DNA from: a virus
Reading direction: 5' to 3' (one strand)
Virus record (IMG/VR): IMGVR_UViG_3300032163_000008
Span: 1-64,000 of that record
DNA length: 64,000 nucleotides
The notes beneath the pieces are model-generated. The model did not search any database. It worked only from the letters and a program-made list of their open reading frames with translations, and had not been told where the DNA came from. This document shows, piece by piece, positions 35,656-44,353 of this stretch (within the stretch, counting starts at the first letter, position 1; each line of letters starts with the position of its first letter). A program made the position numbers and the translations under genes.

Positions 35656-36318
35656 ATGAACTCAATACTAGATCAATTAGATGGAGATGAGGCTCAAAGA
35701 GCCTTCCAAGAGGGAGGAATATACCTTGCTCGTCTCGATAGCAATAATGAGCCCATGGAAGAAACCTTTGTACCTTTTCAGGGAGGCATTGTTAGGTATC
35801 CCGACGTACTTACACTTCACACAGATTTCCCTGAGAGAGATTATAAACTGTCTCGTCCTGAGAGGATCGGGGATATTGTGATGATTCAGCCCGATGGTAG
35901 CAAAAAGATAATCAGCCAGGAACAGCTTGATGGTGTGATAAAGGCTAAATGTGTGGAGGCTCTTCCGAAAAGTACTCCCGACGTGTCTATATTTGAATTT
36001 GGGCTCGTATCAGCTCTAGACACGCTCAGGCTACGGTACAGTATTGACCCAATCAAGGTTTATGAGGGTTACATTGGAAATAGTTTCTATAGAATACACA
36101 TAAACCACGAGGTAAAGAATACTTTTATAGCCTTTAATAAGGGGACTGTAATGGATGTATTACTTGTGGCAGAGCTTTGTGCGATGTGTAGTGACTATTG
36201 CAGCGCTATGAAATATGAATTTAAGATAGGAGATTATTATGAGGACAGAACAAGTGAACCTGAGACTACCGAAAGAGCAGATTCAGGCACTCAAGGTGAT
36301 AGCAGCAAAACTAAGTAG
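35656..36318 (+). CDS. hypothetical virion-region protein, 220 aa
   Basis: Apparently leaderless start after GACAATTA-N4. Soluble alpha/beta protein (YLARLDSNNEPMEETFVPFQ; FRIGDIVMIQPDGSKKI-like central part), with an aromatic C-terminal half. The last 26 residues are acidic, Ser/Thr-rich and overlap another gene in a different frame. Could be a head-completion or DUF-type phage protein; not recognised. Confidence 0.6.
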   Translation: MNSILDQLDGDEAQRAFQEGGIYLARLDSNNEPMEETFVPFQGGIVRYPDVLTLHTDFPERDYKLSRPERIGDIVMIQPDGSKKIISQEQLDGVIKAKCVEALPKSTPDVSIFEFGLVSALDTLRLRYSIDPIKVYEGYIGNSFYRIHINHEVKNTFIAFNKGTVMDVLLVAELCAMCSDYCSAMKYEFKIGDYYEDRTSEPETTERADSGTQGDSSKTK

Positions 36319-36397
36319 TGAGGTTGGTGGGAGGCTATCCTACCAAGATGTTATTCGTCTAGTTTTACAAGAAAAGTTTGAAGCTGAGATACAATAG
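36239..36397 (+). CDS. ribbon-helix-helix protein, 52 aa
   Basis: ATG 36239 follows AGGAG at good spacing, inside the 3' end of the previous gene in another frame. EQVNLRLPKEQIQALKVIAA is a beta strand plus helix, and LSYQDVIRLVLQEKF the second helix: the RHH DNA-binding fold (as in Arc/CopG), normally dimeric. It could regulate late genes or itself. The 80-base out-of-frame overlap is notable. Confidence 0.65.
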   Translation: MRTEQVNLRLPKEQIQALKVIAAKLSSEVGGRLSYQDVIRLVLQEKFEAEIQ

Positions 36398-36424
36398 TGG
36401 TAGTAATATCATATAACCCTCCTC

Positions 36425-36432
36425 TATAATTA
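36425..36432 (+). promoter_or_regulatory. TATAATTA late element
   Basis: CTATAATTAGGACAG, 40 bases before ATG 36472. Confidence 0.55.
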
Positions 36433-36471
36433 GGACAGAGCCTTAGGGCAAAATATATAGGAGGAAGAAAA

Positions 36472-36948
36472 ATGGCATTGTTACACCCGATCGCGAATAA
36501 GTTAGATAGATACCAACCAGCATTTAAGAAAGTTCACTTTGAGGATATTCTCACAGATTTATCAACACAAATTGATAATATTGAAGTAGGAACAGTTGCA
36601 GATAACTCAATTACTGCAGCAAAATTAACAGCTGACTCTGTGTCGTCAGTGAAAATAATCAATGCAAACGTAACCCTAGCCAAATTGGCTCCTGGGATCA
36701 CTCCTTCACATATCGTTGTGAAAGCTGGGTCAATCACTTGGTCAGGAAGCGGAGCAAGTCTTGCAACAACAATTGCTGGAGTCGCTGCTACTGATATCGT
36801 TATGTGCACCATTGCTGTAGCTCCTACACAGGCTGCCTACATTAAAGCTGCTGCACCTACGCTGAACACGATCACAATTGTACTTTCTGCTGCAAACACA
36901 TCTAATGATGCTGAGATCAGTTACCAAGTATTAAGAGCCGCTGCATAG
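36472..36948 (+). CDS. virion decoration or fibre protein, 158 aa
   Basis: ATG behind GGAGGAAG. Residues ~1-30 charged (LHPIANKLDRYQPAFKKVHF), then Thr/Ala/Ile-rich beta sequence (TVADNSITAAKLTADSVSSV, as in fibre shafts) and a C-terminal beta domain. Likely a head decoration or fibre component. Monocistronic between a late element and a terminator, which suggests high expression. Confidence 0.6.
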   Translation: MALLHPIANKLDRYQPAFKKVHFEDILTDLSTQIDNIEVGTVADNSITAAKLTADSVSSVKIINANVTLAKLAPGITPSHIVVKAGSITWSGSGASLATTIAGVAATDIVMCTIAVAPTQAAYIKAAAPTLNTITIVLSAANTSNDAEISYQVLRAAA

Positions 36949-36972
36949 TAACTCTTAGTTAGTTTGATCTAC

Positions 36973-36999
36973 AAAAAGGCCTCTTCGGAGGCCTTTTTT
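36973..36999 (+). terminator. hairpin terminator
   Basis: AAAAAGGCCTC-TTCG-GAGGCCTTTTT, a perfect symmetrical terminator with a TTCG loop. Confidence 0.85.
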
Positions 37000-37016
37000 A
37001 TTGTCTCCATCCCGTC

Positions 37017-37104
37017 TATAATTAAATTGAGTGGCATGCCAGCTCAAACCGGCGGTCACTTGGGCGTGAGCCCTAGCGAAATAATCAAATAAAAGGAGTC
37101 GAAG
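37017..37104 (+). promoter_or_regulatory. TATAATTA late element and structured leader
   Basis: CTATAATTA (37016-37024), then an 80-base leader with GAG-TGGCATGCCA-CTC and GGGC-GTGA-GCCC hairpins, before GGAG and ATG 37105. Confidence 0.5.
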
Positions 37105-37428
37105 ATGAACAACAATAACCCCAATGCTAGAAATGGTTTATCACGCAGTGATATAGAATATAAGAAGTTTTTTAAAGATCAGTTTGGAATGCCCGCAATT
37201 AGAGTTGGAGCAGACGATATTGACACAGTTACTGCACTAGTCTATGTACAAGCAGCAGATATTAGTGCTGATTATATGGCAGGTAGTGTGGGACAAGTAA
37301 AGACTATTACTGAATACCAAGCTGGTGCTTTAACAGGAGCGCCTACTAAAGTAACAACTCTTACCTACACGGATCCAGTTTATACAACAAAGCCTACAGG
37401 TATTGTAGTGGTTCAAGGGACCCTATAA
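37105..37428 (+). CDS. virion protein, 107 aa
   Basis: ATG behind AAAGGAG. MNNNNPNARNGLSRSDIEYK then beta-rich Thr/Val sequence (AADISADYMAGSVGQVKTIT). Typical of small virion decoration proteins. The next gene starts at its stop. Confidence 0.6.
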   Translation: MNNNNPNARNGLSRSDIEYKKFFKDQFGMPAIRVGADDIDTVTALVYVQAADISADYMAGSVGQVKTITEYQAGALTGAPTKVTTLTYTDPVYTTKPTGIVVVQGTL

Positions 37429-37934
37429 TGAATGTCGTTGATATTGTAAAACAGAGTGTATTATTTCCTATAGCAGTGTCAAAATCTGCAGTAGGTCTAG
37501 ACAATGTAGATAACGTCAGACAAGTTGCACAATTTAATTCAGCAGTAGGTTCTAACCTATTCTCAGGCATCTACTTCAATATGACAATGAATAATAACCA
37601 AATTCACTTTGGTGATGTGTTGACAGTAGGAGCAGATGGCTACGCAGTACAAGCAAAAGCCGACAGTGCAACAACGCTGCCTGCCGTGTTTATGGCGTGT
37701 CAGACGGGCTTTGATCATCCACCACAACAAGCTCTTGTAATGAGTCAAGGGTTTCTAGATAAATCTACCTGGAGTTGGACTCCTGGACAGCTTTTATATG
37801 TATCTGATGCTACCGAAGGTCTTATGACCGCTACTAAGCCAGTAGGTGCAGGGAAGTTCGTGCAACCTGTAGCAATAGCTATGTCCGCTACCAGAATATT
37901 CTTCAATCCTAGTCTTAGCATGGTGGCGTTGTAG
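37428..37934 (+). CDS. virion protein, 168 aa
   Basis: Start overlaps the previous stop (TAATG). KSAVGLDNVDNVRQVAQFNS matches the short VGL-x-NVDN helix motif found repeatedly in the fibre proteins downstream. The remainder is beta-rich (HFGDVLTVGADGYAVQAKAD) like adaptors or decoration domains that present a fibre. Probably structural. Confidence 0.6.
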   Translation: MNVVDIVKQSVLFPIAVSKSAVGLDNVDNVRQVAQFNSAVGSNLFSGIYFNMTMNNNQIHFGDVLTVGADGYAVQAKADSATTLPAVFMACQTGFDHPPQQALVMSQGFLDKSTWSWTPGQLLYVSDATEGLMTATKPVGAGKFVQPVAIAMSATRIFFNPSLSMVAL

Positions 37935-38473
37935 TGAATACATTGCCACAAGGATTTGGGATTAAAGAACTAGTGCCTCCTGAGACGTTTGCTCTCGGAG
38001 AGGATAAAGCTCTAGCTCTTATGGATCAAAGGCTACTAGATGTCTTAGGACAGCTTAAAGCTGCTTTTGGATACACCATGATCATTGACTCTTGGGGTTT
38101 TGCCTCTCGCAAGTATGACGAAGCTACAGGTAGCCCCTACAAGTACAGTGGTTATCGTCCCGTTGGCTGTAATGTCGGGGTTATTGGTGGAGCCCACTAC
38201 AAGGGAATGGCCGCCGATATAAAGTTTTACGATGCAACTGGGAAACGCATTCCTACGCAGACTATGCAGAAGCTTATTATACAGAATATGGCTAAGTTTC
38301 CTAAGCTAGTTGCTATGGAGCTTAATGTTAGTTGGAACCATATTGACGTTATGACAGAAAAAGATAGCTCTTCACGCGGTGGAGTAGTACCTGGAAAGAT
38401 TTTTATGTTTAATGTAACAGATAACAGTAAGAGCTGGACGGCTACAAAGCCAGAGGATTCAGCTCGAGTATAG
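37934..38473 (+). CDS. M15/DUF882-like peptidoglycan peptidase, 179 aa
   Basis: GTG start overlapping the previous stop. After a helical part come GGAHYKGMAADIKF (zinc ligands His88 and Asp95) and MELNVSWNHIDVM (catalytic-type Glu129 and zinc ligand His136), the arrangement of D,D-carboxypeptidase/endopeptidase-type M15 enzymes. It would cut peptide cross-bridges of the cell wall. Its place among virion genes suggests a role at the tail during entry rather than lysis. Confidence 0.75.
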   Translation: MNTLPQGFGIKELVPPETFALGEDKALALMDQRLLDVLGQLKAAFGYTMIIDSWGFASRKYDEATGSPYKYSGYRPVGCNVGVIGGAHYKGMAADIKFYDATGKRIPTQTMQKLIIQNMAKFPKLVAMELNVSWNHIDVMTEKDSSSRGGVVPGKIFMFNVTDNSKSWTATKPEDSARV

Positions 38474-38486
38474 AGAGGGAGCTAGT

Positions 38487-38822
38487 ATGAATTTAAACGC
38501 AGTAAGAGGAGATACTTTTACTCTACCCATTCAAATAAAGAACAATGGGATTCCTATGGATATCTCTGGATGGACCTTCTTCTTCACAATGAAGAACAAG
38601 ATTAACGATTCAGACGCTAATGCGGTGCTTAAGAGGGATATTGTTATACACGTGGATGCAAATCAAGGCAGAACTCAGTTAGTATTAAGTGCTACTGATA
38701 CAGCAAACTTTGTAGGAAGCTACGTATACGACTTTCAATTTAGGGACATAAATGGTAATGTTGGTACATTTTTGCTGGGAACTATGAATTTTGTAAAAGA
38801 CGTATCTAGGAGAATAGCATAA
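38487..38822 (+). CDS. BppU-like baseplate/fibre adaptor domain, 111 aa
   Basis: ATG behind GAGGGAG. VRGDTFTLPIQIKNNGIPMD, ISGWTFFFTMK, QGRTQLVLSATDTANFVG and YVYDFQFRDINGNVGTFLLG follow the N-terminal Ig-like domain of BppU-type upper baseplate proteins of Gram-positive phages, here as a stand-alone domain. It probably attaches fibres to the baseplate. Overlaps the fibre gene start. Confidence 0.7.
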   Translation: MNLNAVRGDTFTLPIQIKNNGIPMDISGWTFFFTMKNKINDSDANAVLKRDIVIHVDANQGRTQLVLSATDTANFVGSYVYDFQFRDINGNVGTFLLGTMNFVKDVSRRIA

Positions 38823-41800
38823 TGGGAGTAATCACACCAGTTGAAGTAAGTTTAACACAACCAAATCCCATTATAGTGGACATCCTTAGCGATGGGTCCT
38901 TAATGGCTGGCTCAGGCTCAGGATCGGGAAGTACTATTAACGTATTCCAGCAATTTGGAGTATATAATAGCTTACTTCATGCCTACATAACTACAGACAA
39001 TTACAGACTAACGGTAGATGAGTACTTTAGCTGGCAGCAACCTATTATATCAATACTGAACACTCCTCCAGATCTTCCTACAGTAGGAGATAGGTACATA
39101 GTAGGAACTGCTCCTACAGATATTTGGACAGGGCATGAGAAGGCGATCGCATGGTTTGACGGGCTTAACTGGAATTATGACGTACCCTCAACTGGGTGGG
39201 TGGCGTTTAACTTAGCGACCCTATCTCTCTACTATTACACAGGGACTTGGGGTGCTTTAGACACTACAGTTAAGGCTGATAAGGTAGCTGGTGCGGTAGC
39301 TGGTAACTTTGCTGGGCTCGATGTTACAGGAAATTTAACGGATAGTGGTTTTGATTCGGCTAGTTTTGACCTTTCTGGTACAACTACAACTCATGCCAGC
39401 TTAACTACAACTCACGGAGTTAGTGGACACCTTGTTGGAACTACTGATATACAGACTCTAACTAATAAGACCTTAACAAGCCCCAAAATAAACGAAAATG
39501 TTGCTTTAGTAGCAACTTCAACGCTTCTCGACGACGCTGTAGCAAAAAGACACTCACAAAATACAGATACAGGTACAACAGCCAGTACCTTCGTCATTAA
39601 CTCCACCTCAGGAACAAAGAGACTAACTATAGACACCTCTACACTAACACATAACATGGTGTTCGATCCCACAGCGTATATAACTACCACTAGTATATCT
39701 ACCCTAACAAACAAGACTATCCTGGCTCCTTGGGGATTAGTGAGTAGTGATGTAGGCTTAGGAAGCGTAGACAATGTCCAACAGATGCCTTTATCCTACT
39801 TAGATGCAGATAGCGCATTAACAGCCAATAGTGATGTTAAAGTAGCGTCACAGAAGGCAACTAAGGCTTATGTAGATGCCGCTATTACTGGATTAAGCTG
39901 GAAGCAGTCAGTAAGACTCGCCACAGCCAGCTTAAATGTGACTCTAACAGGCACTCAAACCGTTGATGGAAAGTCAACTGTTCCTGGAGATCGAATCCTG
40001 GTTAAAGATCAATCGAATCCAGCTGCTAATGGCATATACGAGGCCTCTGCTGCGGGATGGACAAGATCCGCTGACGCTAATACCGCTAATGAACTCCTAC
40101 AGATGGCTGTATTTGTTCGTGAAGGTGATAGTTTGGCTGATACCGCATGGGTATTAACAAATAATAGTATTACATTAGAATCCACAGCTCTAACATACGC
40201 TCAGTTTGCTGGTAGCAGCACCTATGTTGGTGGCTATGGTATCCTTGTAAATGGTAACCAAATAAGAATCAACACAAATGTTACAACACTAACCGATATA
40301 CAGACTCTAACTAATAAGACTCTAACGAACCCCAAGATAAATGATGTGGTGGCTTTATCAGCTTCCTCAACAGCTATTGACGACGCAGTTACAAAGAAGC
40401 ATACTCAGAATACGGATACAGGAACTTCTTCTACCTCTTGGATAGTTAACTCAGCATCAGGTACTAAGCGATTTACGATAGATACGTCAGGGCTGTCAAC
40501 CGCCACAGTAATCGACGCTAGTAAGTTTGTTACTACTGATAATTCAGTAACACTAACAAATAAGACTCTTATTACTCCTCTAGGTCTTGTAAAGGGAGAC
40601 GTAGGCTTAGGAAGCGTAGACAATGTCCAACAGATGCCTTTATCCTACTTAGACATCGATGGCACTCTTACAGCTAATAGTGATATCAAAGTAGCTTCGC
40701 AAAAAGCGATCAAGACTTATGTAGATGCCCAAGTAGTGGGTACAGGACACCTACAGAACACCGACACAGGCACAGATAAAACCTCTTGGATTATTAATTC
40801 CACCTCAGGCACAAAGAAACTGACCCTTACAACAGCGGGATTATCGGCAAGCCTATCAATAGATGGCAATGACATCGTTACGAGATCTGCCGAACAAACC
40901 CTAACAAATAAGACTCTTATTACTCCTCTAGGCCTAGTGAGTAGTGACGTAGGTTTAGGAAATGTTACTAATGTGGCACAGATGCCTTTATCCTATCTAG
41001 ACATCGATGGTACTCTCACAGCCAATAGCGATACTAGAGTGGCTTCACAAAAGGCTGTTAAGACATATATTGACGCTCATGGATCAGGTGGAGGTCATGT
41101 ACAGAACACAGATACAGGCACTACACAGGTTACTTGGATCATAAACTCTACATCCCTTACGAAGAAGTTAACTCTCGATACAACAAACTTATCAGTAAAT
41201 ACTACAGTAGATGCTGTTAAGCTCGTAACAACGGACAGCGCGCAGACACTAACCAATAAAACAATTACAGCTCCTCTGGGATTAGTAAGCGGTGACGTAG
41301 GATTAGGAAATGTTACTAATGTAGCTCAGATGCCTCTGTCATATCTTGATACTGACGTGGCTCTAACAGCCAACAGCAATCTTAAAGTACCTTCTCAACA
41401 TGCCGTAAAGACTTATGTAGATAGTGTGCTTCAGGGTGTTGCTTGGAAGCAATCAGTAAAGCTCGTTACGGCAAACAATGAGCAAATGAACTTCGTTGGA
41501 CCAACCTTTGTCGATGGCAGACAAGCATCTAGTGGAGATCGAATCCTAGTTAAAGATCAACAGGATCCCGCTCAAAATGGTATTTGGGTAGTATCTAACA
41601 CTGGGTGGACAAGGGCTACTGACGCAGACACCCCGGCAAAGCTGCTACAAATGGCTGTGTTTGCTCGAGAAGGTATCACTAATGCAGATACTGGATGGAT
41701 GCTTAACGCTGATGCGATAACTATAGGCGTAACTCCACTTTTATATGGACAGATTGGTAGTGGTGCAGCATACACAGCAGGTACAGGAATATCAATAAGT

Positions 41801-41995
41801 GGTGTGCATGTAATTAGCATTAACTCTACTGTTGCAACTCTTACAGGAGTTCAAACCCTAACTAATAAGACTCTAACAAGTCCTAAAATTAATGAAGACG
41901 TAATATTAACGGCGACATCCACGCAATTAAACGCAGCAGTGGCCATAGCAACCAGCTACAATCTAGCCTTGGGCTGTGTAGTAATGAACTTATAG
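38822..41995 (+). CDS. tail fibre protein with DUF2793-like and repeated shaft modules, 1057 aa
   Basis: Residues ~70-145 form a DUF2793-like module (PPDLPTVGDRYIVGTAPTDI; IAWFDGLNW; LYYYTGTWG). Then repeated shaft units: QTLTNKTLTSPKINE, KHTQNTDTGT, VGLGSVDNVQQMPLSYLD and ASQKA-KTYVDA, several copies each, and two copies of a GDRILVKDQ...NGIYEA...GWTRSADA module (residues ~380 and ~900). The protein stops soon after the start of another repeat (LGCVVMNL), which looks like truncation of a longer fibre. Trimeric beta-helix expected. Confidence 0.8.
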   Translation: MGVITPVEVSLTQPNPIIVDILSDGSLMAGSGSGSGSTINVFQQFGVYNSLLHAYITTDNYRLTVDEYFSWQQPIISILNTPPDLPTVGDRYIVGTAPTDIWTGHEKAIAWFDGLNWNYDVPSTGWVAFNLATLSLYYYTGTWGALDTTVKADKVAGAVAGNFAGLDVTGNLTDSGFDSASFDLSGTTTTHASLTTTHGVSGHLVGTTDIQTLTNKTLTSPKINENVALVATSTLLDDAVAKRHSQNTDTGTTASTFVINSTSGTKRLTIDTSTLTHNMVFDPTAYITTTSISTLTNKTILAPWGLVSSDVGLGSVDNVQQMPLSYLDADSALTANSDVKVASQKATKAYVDAAITGLSWKQSVRLATASLNVTLTGTQTVDGKSTVPGDRILVKDQSNPAANGIYEASAAGWTRSADANTANELLQMAVFVREGDSLADTAWVLTNNSITLESTALTYAQFAGSSTYVGGYGILVNGNQIRINTNVTTLTDIQTLTNKTLTNPKINDVVALSASSTAIDDAVTKKHTQNTDTGTSSTSWIVNSASGTKRFTIDTSGLSTATVIDASKFVTTDNSVTLTNKTLITPLGLVKGDVGLGSVDNVQQMPLSYLDIDGTLTANSDIKVASQKAIKTYVDAQVVGTGHLQNTDTGTDKTSWIINSTSGTKKLTLTTAGLSASLSIDGNDIVTRSAEQTLTNKTLITPLGLVSSDVGLGNVTNVAQMPLSYLDIDGTLTANSDTRVASQKAVKTYIDAHGSGGGHVQNTDTGTTQVTWIINSTSLTKKLTLDTTNLSVNTTVDAVKLVTTDSAQTLTNKTITAPLGLVSGDVGLGNVTNVAQMPLSYLDTDVALTANSNLKVPSQHAVKTYVDSVLQGVAWKQSVKLVTANNEQMNFVGPTFVDGRQASSGDRILVKDQQDPAQNGIWVVSNTGWTRATDADTPAKLLQMAVFAREGITNADTGWMLNADAITIGVTPLLYGQIGSGAAYTAGTGISISGVHVISINSTVATLTGVQTLTNKTLTSPKINEDVILTATSTQLNAAVAIATSYNLALGCVVMNL

Positions 41996-42005
41996 AGGAA
42001 TATAA

Positions 42006-42482
42006 ATGACAAAAATATACGTACCGTCTTTATCTAATTTCGAGTGGCAGCCTACAGTTCTAGCTAAGGATGTTAACACTCCTCCCGTAGCCCCACAACC
42101 AGGGGACAGATATATTGTCGGAAGTCATCCCACAGGCATTTGGATAGGCAATCCTCTATGGATTGCTTGGTATACAGGCACTGAGTGGGAATATATCGAG
42201 CCTAAAAATGGTATGACTCTCTACATTGTAGACCTTGCAGGTCTTTATACATATCTCGACGGCTACTGGGTAGTTCTGCTAATGGGCAAGTACACATTCT
42301 ATCAGAATACCCTATCAGACACCTGGAATATCAACCATCCCCTTAAAACCACAGACCTTCAAGTTTCTATCTGGAGTGATACTAATACCTCTATTATTGC
42401 TAATATGCAAGTAATAGATGCGAATAATCTCATGCTTTCCTTCACATCGGAACAACAAGGGAGGGCTATACTGATAGGATAA
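42006..42482 (+). CDS. DUF2793-like fibre protein, 158 aa
   Basis: VAPQPGDRYIVGSHPTGIWI, LWIAWYTGTEWEYIEP and GLYTYLDGYWVV repeat the DUF2793-like module of the previous protein as a separate gene, followed by a C-terminal beta domain (ending EQQGRAILIG) related to the end of the 42527 product (DAQAGYAVVIG). It could be the receptor-contact or adaptor piece of the preceding fibre. Confidence 0.7.
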   Translation: MTKIYVPSLSNFEWQPTVLAKDVNTPPVAPQPGDRYIVGSHPTGIWIGNPLWIAWYTGTEWEYIEPKNGMTLYIVDLAGLYTYLDGYWVVLLMGKYTFYQNTLSDTWNINHPLKTTDLQVSIWSDTNTSIIANMQVIDANNLMLSFTSEQQGRAILIG

Positions 42483-42526
42483 CTGAACGATAATATAAGT
42501 AGCAGACTACAAAAAAGGAGAAAATA

Positions 42527-44281
42527 ATGGCCATAATCAATGCAGATGTAACCATCTATGGGCAGTTAGAATTAGGTAAAACAAACAAAGTAATATTAAG
42601 TAACGCATCGCAGACAGCGAACAGGACTTTCACGATTCCTGATACGGCAGGGGACATTGTTGTTGATGTAGCTTCTCAAACGCTTACAAACAAGACTCTC
42701 ACAAGTCCTAAAATCAACGAGAACGTAGTTCTCGCAGCAACTTCAACGACATTAGACGATGCCGTTGCTAAAAAGCACACACAAAATACAGACACAGGTA
42801 CAACTGATGCTGGATTTGTTATTAACAGTGGATCATCAGTTAAAAAGTTCACGATCACTACTGGTGGTCTAGCAGCAAACAGAAGCTTAGACGCAGCAGA
42901 TATCGTCGATCTCTCTACGAATCAGACTCTAACGACTAAGACAATCAACGCAACGAACAACACAATCAGTAATTTAACGACAGGGATGTTCGCAGCCGGC
43001 GTTATTGATACTGATGGAACTCTCGCGGCAAACTCCGATACGGTACTAGCTACTCAAAAAGCTATCGTAACATATGTAAATCATCAAATTGGTGATCAAA
43101 GCTTAAACGGCCTATCTGACGTTGTAATCGCTACTCCAACAGTAGCACAGATGATTCTGTTTGATGACTCTGATGCTCTTTGGAAAAATGTATCAATGTC
43201 TGGTGACGCTGTCACTACTAAGCTAGGCGTTGTTACAGTTTCGAAAATTGGTGGAAAATCAATTAGCCTTGCTAACTCATTCACTACTACAGGCAACTTC
43301 GCAGTTACCTTAGCAGCAGGAGCTACAACAAGCTTGACCCTTCCAGCTTCTGGAACTCTTGCAACTCTCGCTGGTGTTGAATCTTTCACAAACAAGACTC
43401 TTACAAGTCCTAAGATTAATGAAGATGTAGTACTTGCTTCTACATCAACTCAACTAGACAGTGCAGTTGCTCTAAAGCACACACAGAATACAGACACAGG
43501 TACAACTGCATCATCATTCAACATCCTTAGTGGTGGGACTGGTGTTAAGTTAAAGGTTGCAGCTGGTGGAGTTCTTGAGCTTCGTAATCTAGCAGATAAT
43601 GCTTACGCAGACTTCAAAGCAAAGAATGCTACATTCACAGGTAATGTAACACACATTGATTCAACAGACATCTTAATCGCTGACCCGATCATCACGTTGA
43701 ATTCAAACCTCGCTGATAATGCAAACAACGCAAGTGGTGGTATCGAAATCAAGAGACTTGATGACGAAACCGCAACAGGTAGAGCAATCGAATCAATCAC
43801 GAAGCTATCTAATGTTTTAGTAGTTAGTGATGCAGGTCATGGTATCGTAGCAAGTGATCGTATCCAACTCGTTGGATGTACTAACCCTCTAAATGATGGT
43901 TACTATGCAGTAGCAAGTATTGATGGCGCTTCGATCACAATCGACCCAGTCTTCCAAGAATTCGCTGCAGACCAAGCACTTCCAGCTGGTACGGTTGCTA
44001 AGGCAGTTAACGCTATTATCGAATGGAACGAAGGCGATAAATTATGGGAAGCTGGGTATAACACCCTTATTCTTCCAATTGTTCGTAGAGTCGTGATTCC
44101 AAAGACTTCTAGCACAACTTGGACACTAACACACAACTTAGGTGTAAAAGAGGTTTCAGTGGTAATTTATGCCTCTGATGACACTCAAGTTTACCCTGAT
44201 ACTGTTACGCTAACAAGTACTTCTGTTACGACAGTAACTTTCCATGACGCTCAAGCAGGATATGCAGTAGTTATTGGCTAG
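42527..44281 (+). CDS. tail fibre protein, 584 aa
   Basis: ATG behind AAAAGGAG. N-terminus MAIINADVTIYGQLELGKTN, then QTLTNKTLTSPKINENVVLA and KKHTQNTDTGT shaft repeats, a region (residues ~335-460) of the type LRNLADNAYADFKAKNATFT and ILIADPIITLNSNLADNANN known from many phage fibres, and a C-terminal beta domain ending QAGYAVVIG. Followed by a terminator. Confidence 0.8.
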   Translation: MAIINADVTIYGQLELGKTNKVILSNASQTANRTFTIPDTAGDIVVDVASQTLTNKTLTSPKINENVVLAATSTTLDDAVAKKHTQNTDTGTTDAGFVINSGSSVKKFTITTGGLAANRSLDAADIVDLSTNQTLTTKTINATNNTISNLTTGMFAAGVIDTDGTLAANSDTVLATQKAIVTYVNHQIGDQSLNGLSDVVIATPTVAQMILFDDSDALWKNVSMSGDAVTTKLGVVTVSKIGGKSISLANSFTTTGNFAVTLAAGATTSLTLPASGTLATLAGVESFTNKTLTSPKINEDVVLASTSTQLDSAVALKHTQNTDTGTTASSFNILSGGTGVKLKVAAGGVLELRNLADNAYADFKAKNATFTGNVTHIDSTDILIADPIITLNSNLADNANNASGGIEIKRLDDETATGRAIESITKLSNVLVVSDAGHGIVASDRIQLVGCTNPLNDGYYAVASIDGASITIDPVFQEFAADQALPAGTVAKAVNAIIEWNEGDKLWEAGYNTLILPIVRRVVIPKTSSTTWTLTHNLGVKEVSVVIYASDDTQVYPDTVTLTSTSVTTVTFHDAQAGYAVVIG

Positions 44282-44300
44282 TTTTAGGTAGACACAGCGA

Positions 44301-44340
44301 CCCCTTCGTGTATTGTAAAAAGTACACGAAGGGGTTTATA
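44301..44340 (+). terminator. 12-bp hairpin terminator
   Basis: CCCCTTCGTGTA (44301-44312) pairs exactly with TACACGAAGGGG (44323-44334), then TTTATATT. Confidence 0.8.
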
Positions 44341-44353
44341 TTAGGAGAAGTAC

